A stretch of 64,000 bases of DNA from Phytopythium helicoides (lineage: Eukaryota; Oomycota; Peronosporomycetes; Pythiales; Pythiaceae): NCBI GenBank assembly GCA_024867545.1, contig JANFNE010000070.1, positions 1 through 64,000 of the forward strand, given 5' to 3'. The notes below the pieces were generated by a model that ran no database searches, was not told the DNA's origin, and was given only the letters and a program-made list of their open reading frames with translations. This document shows positions 52,353 to 61,872 of the stretch, one piece after another (within the stretch, counting starts at the first letter, position 1; each line of letters opens with the position of its first letter). A program made the position numbers and the translations under genes.

Positions 52353-54770
52353 TCATGCAAGAGGGAACGCCTGCACGAGGTGTCGAGGCTGGTCGCACGC
52401 CAAGTGCCACGGACACGATATGCCCGGATCCAGCTGCCCGCGCTCGACGTCGATTCTCCACCGCGTGAAAAGCATGTTGAATGTCTGGAGGAGTTGGTAG
52501 GGCATCCAGCGACCCAAGATCAGGAGCACGATGGCTTGAGCACGGTATACGTGCTCGCCATAGAATAGGAAGCCCGTGAGCAGGATGGCCTCGACACTCG
52601 TGCACCGTCGGCCCTTGTGCGTGACGTACGCAATGTCTCCGCAGTAGTAAAACAGCCGCTCGAATGGATTTCCGAGGCAGTGGCGCTCAAAACTTGTAAG
52701 GTGGTCGGCAGGAACCAACTCGGGTCCATCAGCGTGTGACGCTGGAGCTTCCGAAGGTTTGAACTCAGTAACCCGGTCTTCATCCAGCTCACCGTTGTTT
52801 GCTGGGTGCAACAATGCTACTCGAGGCGCGGCAGGCACGCGGGCGACGAATCCATCGGTCACAGGGAGAATTGAAGTCAGCGCAGATTTTTCGGACGCCA
52901 ATTTTGCTTTTGCCATAGGTCCAATTCGCGTCACGGAAGACTTGCGAGCGCGGATAGTCACCACAGCAACAGCAATTTGACTGGCGTTGCCAAATCGTCG
53001 CATGCAGATTCCAGCCATCATTGCAAATAATCCAAGACCGGTCGACGCCACCGCGACAATGATTGCCAAGTTGTTGGTGTAGGTAATGCACGAGTCGCTC
53101 AAGTTGCAAATCGCCCGTCCGCGTGCTGTTGTCTTTCTCAAGAGATCTCCATTCAGATCAAGAACAAATGTCAGCGGCGTTCGATATGACTGGTACAGTA
53201 GCAATCCTACGGCGCCAATAATCAAAGGCTGCATGGCCTCCCATGTAAGTCGGAAGTGCCGATCAAGCCGCTGGTCGCCAGACCGCGCCTTCGCCAAGTT
53301 GATTGAGCAGTATGAGAATACGTAAAAGCAGAAGACTAGGTTGGCAAGTGACTCGACAGTGAGAGTTCCCGTTGTGAGGCCCAAAAAGTAAGAGTCCGAG
53401 TTGTAGGCGAGATGGTACGTCACTTGTGCCAGGTACGCAACCTGCATGGCGCCGTTCTGGCATCGGTACGCCCAGATCTGCGTTAACAACACGGATCGAC
53501 GATGCGACATGATCTGATAGAGCCCGACGATGCCCATGACCAGCATTTGTAGCACAACTCCTCCTGGAAGACGGCTGACAGGCACCGAGTCGGTGTATCG
53601 CTGCCGAAACGAGTTGACAACCATCGCGTAGCGATCCGGCTTGGTGTAGTCGCGGATCGTCAGGAACTCCCATCTCGAATTATAGACGTTGTGCACGCAT
53701 ACGGCATCCTGGCCCGTCGAGCACACGGGTACGTCGTCGGGAATCTGCAGCATGAGTCCGTAGTGGGTCGCCCAGTGAACCACAATCTCGCATCCTTCTT
53801 CAATGTATACTCCCGTGGTGTTGACAACTCGGACGCGGCAGGCTCCGTAGTATGCGTGGAACAGCGGCTGACTGACACGTTTGACACCATTGATGGCATT
53901 CTTGATGGCGTAGTCTCGCGAGGCTTCTGGTAGACTGCTCCGAAAGCTGTAGGGAAAGATTTTGGCGGCGGCTGGTACATTTGCAACAAGATCGACGCCA
54001 TTAGTCTCAAGAGCGAGCTTCTCACCGATGATGCCGTCGTTGGAGGCTTCTGGTCGACACTCGGTATCTTCTGGCGAGATGGTGAAGTCTGGTGCTGGGA
54101 TGTATGAGTAGTTTCCGCCGCTGACTGTCGATAGGAATGCGAACATGCGGGTCTTGGACTCGAGTGCCCATCTAGTTTTGCACACTGAAGTCGCGGGATC
54201 TGCAGCTAGTGTGACTTCTTTCATGACCTGTGGACCGACTGAGAGATTCAGCATGTAGACGGTGTCTAGGACTTCTTGTGGTGTGCCAATGACAGCAAGA
54301 AGCTGCGATCCCCACTCGTTGATTCCCGCGAGACAGTCGGACGCGTTGTTGTTCTCGATGGAGTCAGCGAGTGCTAGCGCTTCGGCACTGAGTTGTTGGA
54401 CGTCGGTTGAATCGGTGACGAACATGTCTTGGTATGGTGGCTTGCTCATGAGAGCGATGTGATGGAAATGGGATAACAGGAGGAATGTTCGCTCGCACCC
54501 AAGTCCGCATCCGGTGCATCCGCCACGCATGATGGGGTCTTCCTTGACAAAGTCGAAGAAGCTGTCATCTTGCACGAGGAAAGTCTTCCCGCTTGTGAGG
54601 TAGTTTGTTTGCGTTACGAAAGCTAGAAGCAAAAGCGGCGCGATTATAACCCGACCGCTGATGGCAAGAATTGCTCCAAGCAAGTCAAGCCGAACGCCAA
54701 CTTTACGCGGAGGCGGCGAGATATCCTGTGAGTTTGGTGCATTGTGGTCGGGGTGTATCGACAGCGACAT
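52353..54770 (-). CDS. Multi-pass membrane protein with large Cys-containing ectodomain (paralog A)
   Basis: Intact 805-residue protein from the ATG at 54770 (MSLSIHPDHNA). One hydrophobic segment near residues 28-55, then about 340 residues of non-membrane sequence with DPIMRGGCTGCGLGCERTF, several paired Cys and NNAS/NLS/NYS/NTT glycosylation-type sites, consistent with an extracellular domain. At least four further membrane segments follow (near residues 400-640), then a cytosolic tail with FERHCLGNPFERLFYYCGD. No known family is recognised. The inverted paralog at 59369 has an almost identical ectodomain but a diverged membrane part. A sensor, channel or surface protein is possible; no function can be assigned. 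Confidence 0.85.
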   Translation of the reverse strand: MSLSIHPDHNAPNSQDISPPPRKVGVRLDLLGAILAISGRVIIAPLLLLAFVTQTNYLTSGKTFLVQDDSFFDFVKEDPIMRGGCTGCGLGCERTFLLLSHFHHIALMSKPPYQDMFVTDSTDVQQLSAEALALADSIENNNASDCLAGINEWGSQLLAVIGTPQEVLDTVYMLNLSVGPQVMKEVTLAADPATSVCKTRWALESKTRMFAFLSTVSGGNYSYIPAPDFTISPEDTECRPEASNDGIIGEKLALETNGVDLVANVPAAAKIFPYSFRSSLPEASRDYAIKNAINGVKRVSQPLFHAYYGACRVRVVNTTGVYIEEGCEIVVHWATHYGLMLQIPDDVPVCSTGQDAVCVHNVYNSRWEFLTIRDYTKPDRYAMVVNSFRQRYTDSVPVSRLPGGVVLQMLVMGIVGLYQIMSHRRSVLLTQIWAYRCQNGAMQVAYLAQVTYHLAYNSDSYFLGLTTGTLTVESLANLVFCFYVFSYCSINLAKARSGDQRLDRHFRLTWEAMQPLIIGAVGLLLYQSYRTPLTFVLDLNGDLLRKTTARGRAICNLSDSCITYTNNLAIIVAVASTGLGLFAMMAGICMRRFGNASQIAVAVVTIRARKSSVTRIGPMAKAKLASEKSALTSILPVTDGFVARVPAAPRVALLHPANNGELDEDRVTEFKPSEAPASHADGPELVPADHLTSFERHCLGNPFERLFYYCGDIAYVTHKGRRCTSVEAILLTGFLFYGEHVYRAQAIVLLILGRWMPYQLLQTFNMLFTRWRIDVERGQLDPGISCPWHLACDQPRHLVQAFPLA
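53595..54590 (-). repeat. Inverted duplicate arm A (ectodomain of paralog A)
   Basis: About 1 kb that is nearly identical, in inverted orientation, to 59565-60565. The similarity breaks sharply at the DSVPVSRLPGG/DSVPLSVLPAI junction and near TSGKTFLVQDD/SNGKAFLVQDD. Boundaries are estimated by eye. Confidence 0.85.
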
Positions 54771-55184
54771 TGTAGGAAGTCTTCAAAGCGAAAAACTTGC
54801 ACTCAAGACGTGAGAAACTCGGCAAGGACTCAGCGTTTTACGCGCTATTTAGACGAGCCACATGCAGTGTCGTTCCTCGCTCGCAAAACTAAGCTTAATT
54901 GCGTCCGATGGGTCCTCCACCAAGGCGTCGCAAAAATATCTCGAGAAGGTCCAAATTTGAACTTGCAGCAGCGTCTGAGCCTCGCGAGATTCCGAAGACG
55001 ACCAGTATCCAGAACCTTATCCGCAATCATCTCAAGATTGTCAAGTTGAAAGAGCCGCGACCTCCTCGGCTTCTACTACTGGTTCCCTGTGGGTTTGAGG
55101 GACAGTGGTTTTCAATGAGAAGCAATAAGCTCATCTCGGAATTTGCCGGTCAGAGTCGACGTAGCTATTGCTTCGGAGCGAAAG
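54771..55184. other. Gap with promoter of paralog A and a doubtful small ORF
   Basis: Between divergent genes. A 101-codon ORF (54908-55210, MGPPPRRRKNISRRSK...) has an ATG and a plausible basic composition (TTSIQNLIRNHLKIVKLKE), but it overlaps the first exon of the next gene in another frame. It could be a small basic protein or chance; I give it low weight. Confidence 0.25.
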
Positions 55185-56419
55185 ATGGAGAACGCGATGC
55201 AGTTTTTTGATGAGCTCCGCGAGAAGTACAAGCACCAGGTCGAGCAAGCGATGTATGTTCTGAGGCTGTTGTCAATTAATTCGTGTACTCTCCGCTGAGA
55301 TCGCTGTCTTCTCTCGGCAGTGAGGACTGGGACTACCAAGACTTCTCGCCGGACAAGCGATGTGCACTGCTGGATGAAGAAATCACTGCGGATGATGGTG
55401 ATATTCGCCCTGTGAGCACGACGGAAGAGCCGTCTCCACAACGCAAGAACTGGTCGGGCTTGAGCCCCGACGACGAGCTTGCGGAGTACGTTTCTTTCTA
55501 GTTCAGAAGCTGATCGTGGTCTCTTTCTGACTGAGATTTTCTTTCCTCGAACAGCTACGACTACGGCGCTGATGGTAGCAGCGCGGATCTTGGACTGGAA
55601 GGAAAACTCGTGGCGTTGAGCACTCCCCCGGGTGGGATCCAAGGAATGCCAGACGCTGATGGGCTTCAGCATTTGTTGGCATACGCTCCCCGCCTTGAAG
55701 CTCCCCGCCTTGCAGCAGCGTTAGTCGCGCGGCTTCAGCACCCGAATGCTGAGACCTGCTGGCAGGTGCGAGCCAAGGTGCTGGTTGTGATGCAGCTGCT
55801 GGTAGAGTCCAAGCCGCTCGCAGCTCGTTTCCTGCCGTCGATCCGAGCCGACACCCACTTGATGCGTCATCTCGATGGACTGCGCACCGCTGATCGGAAC
55901 AACACCGTTCGCGAGAGTGCACGCAAGCTCATGTCGCTCATCGGGTCGGGTGGAGCAGACCCGATGCTGATTCCTCGTGAGCCGTCTCCATCAAAGCCTC
56001 ACATCCGCCACCACCAGGTCTTGTCTGCTACGAAAAAGGTTGTGGGTGACCAGCAGAAGGTCTCGAGCGTGACCAAAAAGCTCGCGGGTGTGTCAGTCAA
56101 GAAGAGCCCGGCAAAGCCCACGATGAAGGTCAACACAGCTGTCGCTATGGACAAAGCGTCAAGCGGCAATGGCTTCCAGCAAATCAGCCCGAAGATTGCA
56201 CGTGCTGCGATGGCTTCGTGGCGCCGCCGCTCCATGAATTCTCGTCCCGCCGAACCTTCCAACCTCATGCCCTTCCAGCAGCCAACGTCGTGGGGTAGTG
56301 GTGAGGTCTTCAAGCCGTCATCAACGATGAATCCGCCGGCAGCGCCGGCGATAACCACATCGGGAAATGCGTCGCGCTACCAGAGCGGCCAGATCAGTGC
56401 GTTTACTTTCATTCGCTAG
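55185..56419 (+). CDS. ENTH/VHS-like helical-domain protein (tepsin-like?)
   Basis: Three exons. Exon 1 starts MENAMQFFDELREKYKHQVE (55185). Intron 1 is 55253-55320 (donor GTATGT), giving QAIEDWDYQDFSPDKRCALL. Intron 2 is 55486-55554 (donor GTACGT), joining DDELADYDYGADGSS. Exon 3 runs to the stop at 56419. The region 55640-55960 is an all-helical superhelix-like domain (HLLAYAPRLEAPRLAAALVA, QVRAKVLVVMQLLVES, RNNTVRESARKLMSLIG), whose spacing resembles ENTH/VHS domains of vesicle coat adaptors such as tepsin. The tail is basic and Ser/Pro-rich. A role in membrane trafficking is inferred from the fold-like pattern only. The frame and splice sites are well supported. Confidence 0.65.
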
Positions 56420-56429
56420 GATTGAGACT

Positions 56430-57114
56430 CTAGGATATGCGCGAACACCAAGAAGGTCGAGGCGCGTCATTATCCATGAGGACTTTCATCCTGCAATGCA
56501 GTAGACATAAAGAAACAGCATAACACGACACGATTTGATTATCATTGACGAAAACGTTTGCAATCTCATACGGCTCAACCAGCACAAACACCGATTGTGG
56601 CTTTGTGCGCGCGAGGATGCCAATCTCCACGAGGCTCACTTTGCCGAGCTAGAAAATAATCGTTCTCATTGGCAACGACATTACCAGTATGAACGGTTAA
56701 CGCGAGGCCACACAACACTTGGTTTGGTGGAGCACGTTCAAAAGAATCCCTAAAGCTAGACTCGACGCTGTACTGCTGCGCAGGTGGCCATACACCATAA
56801 GGATGGAGAAGCCTTTGGTCGCAACGATACTTCTCCACAATCAAGCACATCGTTGACATGGCTAACTCCAATTCGACCAGCTCTCAGCGTGTGTTCGTAT
56901 CATCTCTGATGCAGGCAATCAGCTCACTTTGACCAGACTCGATATTGGTCAGCAATACTCGAGTAGACTCGCCATGGCGCACCCTAGCGGGCGTCATCAG
57001 ATCCTCTTCACAGCGACGAGGACAGCAGTAACATGCTGTGACTGCCCTCGCAAATGTATTGCCCTCACAAGCAGTGTAGACACGAACAGCACGACCAAAG
57101 GCAGTGCGCGCCAT
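56430..57114 (-). other. Possible broken or unrecognised coding region
   Basis: Two in-frame ORFs (56884-57114 beginning MARTAFGRAVRVY, and 56575-56871 beginning MELAMSTMCLIVEKYR) are separated by a single TGA. A third in another frame has SLVEIGILARTKPQSVFVLV. The composition looks protein-like (mixed hydrophobic and charged), but I recognise no family and cannot find clean splice sites. It may be a small gene with an unseen intron or indels, or a decayed gene. The rest of 56420-57229 shows nothing. Confidence 0.3.
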
Positions 57115-57229
57115 CCGTGATTCCTTCGTGCGCGGAACTTTGCTCTGGGTTTTCCAAAGGCGTCAGCGAGTTGGAGCCCAGATGATGTCAGGATTCCATG
57201 AAACTCAATGCACGCAAAACCATTGGTGT

Positions 57230-58645
57230 TCAAATTGCATGGTGCTGAGGCGGGTTGACCACATGCTCTCGTTTTGTTGCTGTGCTTGGATCCTGCTTGT
57301 CTGTCTTGAACCTTTTGAGCGAGGGGTCGAACGAATGTGCAGTACTCTCACGCTTGCGTTGTGGGTTGCCTCGACTCGTGTTGTTGGCATCCACTTTATG
57401 CTTCATGAGCTCCATAAAGAGCTGCTTGTTCTGCTTCTTCAGGTACGCTGCTTTTTGACCGAGAGCTGCCTCTTCCTTCGCCAGCTCCGCCATGTACTCG
57501 GAGCGTGTCATCCCCGCTGGCGTTGCTTGTGCACGCTTCCGTGCAAGTGCACCAACGGAAGATCGATAGCGAGCGACGCTAGCGCGGAAGTAACGGACTT
57601 TTTCGTCTTGTGCGCGCTTTGCTTCTGTCCTGCACTTCTCATCAGCGGCACGCAAGGCTATTGCTTCTGTATGAATGTTTCCAACAGCAACTGTAGCTGC
57701 AGCTCTCGTGGATCGAGCGGAGCTACTAGCTCGAACCGCCTTCTGCTCATTTGCACGCTGCTCTTGATAGAATTTGTTGATCGCCATGGCGTTTTCTTTT
57801 CTCCACCGCCGAGCACCCTGCCAGACTTCCTCCTCGGAGGGCGATCCGAAATTGCCCGCACAGCCTTTGCACCGCTTAATTGGCCCCCTGGTGGCTTGGT
57901 TTGGTGAGTAGAATGAAGCGGGCACGGCGCGCTTGCAGCACGAGCAACGCATCTTGCCCGTGATACGCTGCAGCTCTGGTGTCGACAGCTCAATCGGCAG
58001 GCAGCACAGCGTACACCTGCCCATAATCGCCATCGCTGGATGCATCGTTGGAGTCGAGCTCGGTGCTGCACTTGGAGGCTTGGGCTGCGGGCGAGCAGCG
58101 AGCTTGGGCACGAACATTCGTCGACTCCCGTGGCTGTCTGATTGTGGTGCATCTCGCTGTGACCCTGAGCAATGCCCTGGTGTCGACATTGAAGTCGCTG
58201 GCTCATCCTTAGATTGTGGCAGCTGTGGCTTCTCAGCCTCGTTGGTCTCCATCTCGTTACCATCGCTACTTGTCGACGGCTTTGAGTAACCTCCATCCTC
58301 GAAGCCCAAGTTTGCATTCACAGGCGGCAGTTGCGTCGCCAAGGGCTCGACTGGCGTCGACGACTCTGCCTCCACCGTTGCAGCAGAGATGGAGAGCAGG
58401 TCGAGCACGTTGTGCGTCGCAGTGGCGAGTGCGAGCGGAGCTGCAACTACCGATGGAGCTGGCGGACGATTTCGTGGCTCGAGAGCCTCCTGCTTGGGCT
58501 CAGGAACAGACAGAGACTCGCTCTTGGCGTCCGTCGGCCTCGCCGTCGCCTCGACTGCGTCCGCCTGCTCATTCTCGTCCTCGTCGTCGTACAGCTCGCT
58601 CTCCGTCGAGCTCCCGTCGTAGAAGTAGACAGCAGGCGGCGCCAT
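57230..58645 (-). CDS. Cys-rich putative zinc-binding protein, function unknown
   Basis: Intact 471-residue ORF from MAPPAVYFYDGSSTESELYD. The N-terminal half is acidic and Pro/Ser-rich and probably disordered. Residues about 210-270 contain CTLCCLPIEL, then MRCSCCKR and RCKGCAGNFGS, a spacing of CxxC pairs that suggests one or two zinc-binding knuckles. The following 150 residues are charged helices (KENAMAINKFYQEQRANEQK, EYMAELAKEEAALGQKAAYL) consistent with a coiled coil. The end is Lys/Arg-rich. Such a layout is common in nuclear regulators, but I do not recognise a family. It is divergent from paralog B. Confidence 0.7.
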   Translation of the reverse strand: MAPPAVYFYDGSSTESELYDDEDENEQADAVEATARPTDAKSESLSVPEPKQEALEPRNRPPAPSVVAAPLALATATHNVLDLLSISAATVEAESSTPVEPLATQLPPVNANLGFEDGGYSKPSTSSDGNEMETNEAEKPQLPQSKDEPATSMSTPGHCSGSQRDAPQSDSHGSRRMFVPKLAARPQPKPPSAAPSSTPTMHPAMAIMGRCTLCCLPIELSTPELQRITGKMRCSCCKRAVPASFYSPNQATRGPIKRCKGCAGNFGSPSEEEVWQGARRWRKENAMAINKFYQEQRANEQKAVRASSSARSTRAAATVAVGNIHTEAIALRAADEKCRTEAKRAQDEKVRYFRASVARYRSSVGALARKRAQATPAGMTRSEYMAELAKEEAALGQKAAYLKKQNKQLFMELMKHKVDANNTSRGNPQRKRESTAHSFDPSLKRFKTDKQDPSTATKREHVVNPPQHHAI

Positions 58646-59368
58646 GACGACGGTCTCAGCTTCACTGGACTGCGATAGGTGAGGTCACTATTTCGACTTG
58701 ATAATTGAAGCACGGTGTTACAGTATGAAGTCTGCATGCAGTTCATGTTGCTATTGACTTGCTTGTGGGCGATTGCTGACGGCAACCAACTGACAGAATC
58801 TCGGTCAGATTCTCGCCAAGGCGTGAGCTAAAAGTGCAAGGACGAGAAGCATTTCCACTTCGTGAGTCGGATTGGAATTGTGGCTGATCAGTTTTTGTTG
58901 CATTCACGACAAGAAATCGCGATCAGCAACATGATCTTGACCCGTGTTTCCTCCTCCACGACTGACCGACCAGTGCGCTCATTCATGCCTGTCGATGACT
59001 CAATGAGACGAGCTTACGTGATTGAAGTCGTGCAGAGCTGGTCAGCCAACTTCTACGATATATCCTCCAGCGTCTTATCGGACTTGCTGCATCAGAACAG
59101 TGTTTCACTCTGGGGGACAGCCACACCGCGATCCATTTACGGACGGAGTGCATCTAATTCAATCCGAACAACTGTGTCCATTTTCGGACTGTCGACGACA
59201 AGAAGCAGCGGTGAGCACGAGCAAAAAAAAACCCTTGACGCACCTTCGTGATCGAGTCTTTTTTGTCCATTTTCGGATCGACGTCACCAAGTCAAGTTCG
59301 ACAATATCACGTCTTGAACCAGAGCACCCGGAGGCAGGCTCCCTGGAACCATCGCAACAAGCTGAGCC
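58646..59368. promoter_or_regulatory. Divergent promoter region between Cys-rich gene and paralog B
   Basis: 723 bp with ORFs up to 130 codons that do not look coding. An A8-A9 run lies at about 59224. No motif is recognised. Confidence 0.35.
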
Positions 59369-61654
59369 ATGCCACAACCTTCTCGTGATACCAGCGCCAT
59401 AAAGCTCAGATCCATGTCGTCTCGCGTCATGTCTGGATCAATTGGGAATAAACGTCACGGCGTGGCAGTGATTGGAGCGACACTTGCGCTGCTTGGTCGG
59501 ATTGTGATCGCTCCAATAGCATTCATCGCGTTCCTGCTCGCCACCAATTATCTCTCCAATGGCAAGGCGTTCCTCGTGCAAGATGACAGCTTCTTCGACT
59601 TTGTCAAGGAAGACCCTATCATGCGCGGCGGATGCACCGGATGCGGGCTTGGGTGCGAGCGAACATTCCTCTTGTTATCGCATTTTCATCACATCGCTCT
59701 CATGAGCAAACCACCGTACCAAGACATGTTCGTCACCGATTCTACCGACGTCCAACAACTCAGTGCCGAAGCGCTAGCACTCGCTGACTCCATCGAGAAC
59801 AACAACGCGTCTGACTGTCTCGCGGGAATCAACGAGTGGGGATCGCAGCTTCTTGCTGTCGTTGGCACACCACAAGAAGTCCTAGACACCGTCTACATGC
59901 TAAATCTCTCGGTCGGTCCACAGGTCATGAAAGAAGTCACACTAGCCGCAGATCCCGCGACTACAGTGTGCAAAACAAGATGGGCACTCGAGTCCAAGAC
60001 CCGCATGTTCGCATTCCTATCGACAGTCAGCGGCGGAAACTACTCATACATCCCAGCACCAGACTTCACCATCTCGCCAGAAGATACCGAGTGTCGACCA
60101 GAAGCCTTCAACGACGGCATCATCGGTGAGAAGATCGCTCTTGAGACTAATGGCGTCGATCTTGTTGCAAATGTACCGGCAGCCGCCAAAATCTTTCCCT
60201 ACAGTTTTCGAAGCAGTCTACCAGAAGCCTCGCGAGACTACGCCATCAAGAATGCCATCAATGGTGTCAAACGTGTCAGTCAGCCGCTGTTCCACGCATA
60301 CTACGGAGCCTGCCGCGTCCGAGTTGTCAACACCACGGGAGTATACATTGAAGAAGGATGCGAGATTGTGGTTCATTGGGCGACCCACTACGGACTCATG
60401 CTGCAGATTCCCGACGACGTCCCCGTGTGTTCGACGGGCCAGGATGCCGTATGCGTGCACAACGTCTATAATTCGAGATGGGAGTTTCTGACGATCCGCG
60501 ACTACACCAAGCCGGATCGCTACGCGATGGTTGTCAACTCGTTTCGGCAACGATACACTGACTCGGTTCCCTTGAGTGTACTGCCAGCAATCGTGACAGC
60601 TCAGCTCTTGGTCATGGGGTTCATTAGCTTGTACCAGACCATGTCGCATCGTCGATCGGTGTTGCTGACGCAGATCTGGGCATTCCGTTGCCAGAATGGT
60701 AACATGCAGGTTGTGTACCTGGCCCAAGTGACGTACCATCTCGCCTACAACTCGGATTCTTACTATCTGGGACTCATCACAGGCACATTGAGCATCGAAT
60801 CTCTCGCAAATTTGACTCTCAGCGTGTTTGTGTTTTCATACGCTTTCATCAACTTACTCAAGGGCAGGATGCGAGCTCCTCCGAGGCTTGAGCGACACTA
60901 TCGACTGACCTGGGAGATTATTCAGCTACTAATCCTCGTTTCGGTGGCAACTCTTCTGTTTGCCGGTACCTATCGCAAGCCACTCATCTTCATCCTGAAC
61001 TTGAACGGTGAGTTATTGCGTAAAACTACTCTCCGAGGGCGACAGACGTGCAACTTGAGTGATTCGTGCATGGTGTTTACGGTGAATCTCGCAATCGTGG
61101 TCGGTGTGTTCACGACGATTTTAGGTATCTTCACCATGATACTGGCAGCTATCATCGAAAAGATCGGAGGGGTTGGTAGCCCACCAGTGAATGTGGTCGT
61201 CAAGATCATACCCAAACCAGCTTCACGCACGTTTTCGATGACCAAGTATAAAGATCCTGAAACGACTCCACCTGTTGAATCAAACGACCAGCTCACGAGC
61301 TTTGAGCGAGTTTGCCTCGGCGCCTCGTTCCTGGATCTCTTCACCGACTGTGGTGATTTTGCGTACACAACGAACGAAGATCGCAGGTGCTCGAGTGTCG
61401 AGGCTATTCTGCTAGCAGGATACCTCAGCCATGGAAACCACTTGTACCGAGCTCAGGACGTGCTGCTGCTACTCGTCGGTCGATTCCTCCCTCGCAAAAT
61501 ACTCGCATCGTTCAACATTTTGCGTTGCCCGCAGATAGCACTGTATACTCAGGCATTGTTGCATTTTCACTGGGTTCCATTCCCAGTCATCGTCTTTTAT
61601 CGTAGGATGCCGGGTTTACCACGGCCATACCCGCGAGCCGAAGGCGAGTGCTAG
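59369..61654 (+). CDS. Multi-pass membrane protein with large Cys-containing ectodomain (paralog B)
   Basis: Intact 761-residue paralog of the protein at 52353-54770, on the opposite strand. The first membrane segment (VAVIGATLALLGRIVIAPIA) is followed by an ectodomain almost identical to paralog A (about residues 65-395, from SFFDFVKEDPIMRGG to FRQRYTDSVP). Identity then drops sharply: the membrane segments and tail are clearly diverged (for example PLERHYRL-type versus DRHFRL-type stretches, and a shorter cytosolic tail). The C-terminus FHWVPFPVIVFYRRMPGLPR differs completely. Function unknown. The pattern points to gene conversion or selection confined to the ectodomain. Confidence 0.85.
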   Translation: MPQPSRDTSAIKLRSMSSRVMSGSIGNKRHGVAVIGATLALLGRIVIAPIAFIAFLLATNYLSNGKAFLVQDDSFFDFVKEDPIMRGGCTGCGLGCERTFLLLSHFHHIALMSKPPYQDMFVTDSTDVQQLSAEALALADSIENNNASDCLAGINEWGSQLLAVVGTPQEVLDTVYMLNLSVGPQVMKEVTLAADPATTVCKTRWALESKTRMFAFLSTVSGGNYSYIPAPDFTISPEDTECRPEAFNDGIIGEKIALETNGVDLVANVPAAAKIFPYSFRSSLPEASRDYAIKNAINGVKRVSQPLFHAYYGACRVRVVNTTGVYIEEGCEIVVHWATHYGLMLQIPDDVPVCSTGQDAVCVHNVYNSRWEFLTIRDYTKPDRYAMVVNSFRQRYTDSVPLSVLPAIVTAQLLVMGFISLYQTMSHRRSVLLTQIWAFRCQNGNMQVVYLAQVTYHLAYNSDSYYLGLITGTLSIESLANLTLSVFVFSYAFINLLKGRMRAPPRLERHYRLTWEIIQLLILVSVATLLFAGTYRKPLIFILNLNGELLRKTTLRGRQTCNLSDSCMVFTVNLAIVVGVFTTILGIFTMILAAIIEKIGGVGSPPVNVVVKIIPKPASRTFSMTKYKDPETTPPVESNDQLTSFERVCLGASFLDLFTDCGDFAYTTNEDRRCSSVEAILLAGYLSHGNHLYRAQDVLLLLVGRFLPRKILASFNILRCPQIALYTQALLHFHWVPFPVIVFYRRMPGLPRPYPRAEGEC
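59565..60565 (+). repeat. Inverted duplicate arm B (ectodomain of paralog B)
   Basis: Counterpart of the arm at 53595-54590. The ends coincide with the ends of the encoded ectodomain, not with the ends of the genes. Boundaries are estimated by eye. Confidence 0.85.
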
Positions 61655-61872
61655 CAATTTATTGATACATCATAAATCATCACACAAACAGAGCCCCGAT
61701 CGGTCTCGCCATGCCACTCCGTTCCATTACTTGCCCGCCCGCAAGTGGCGCAGTCAGATTACAAGCAACTAACCTTCTACCGCGTACAAACGAATTCTCC
61801 ATCCACCTGCCGCTCGCCATCGAGGCCTGCCAGCACTGGATCGGCCGCGGTCACTCGCTCCTGCCGGTCGGT

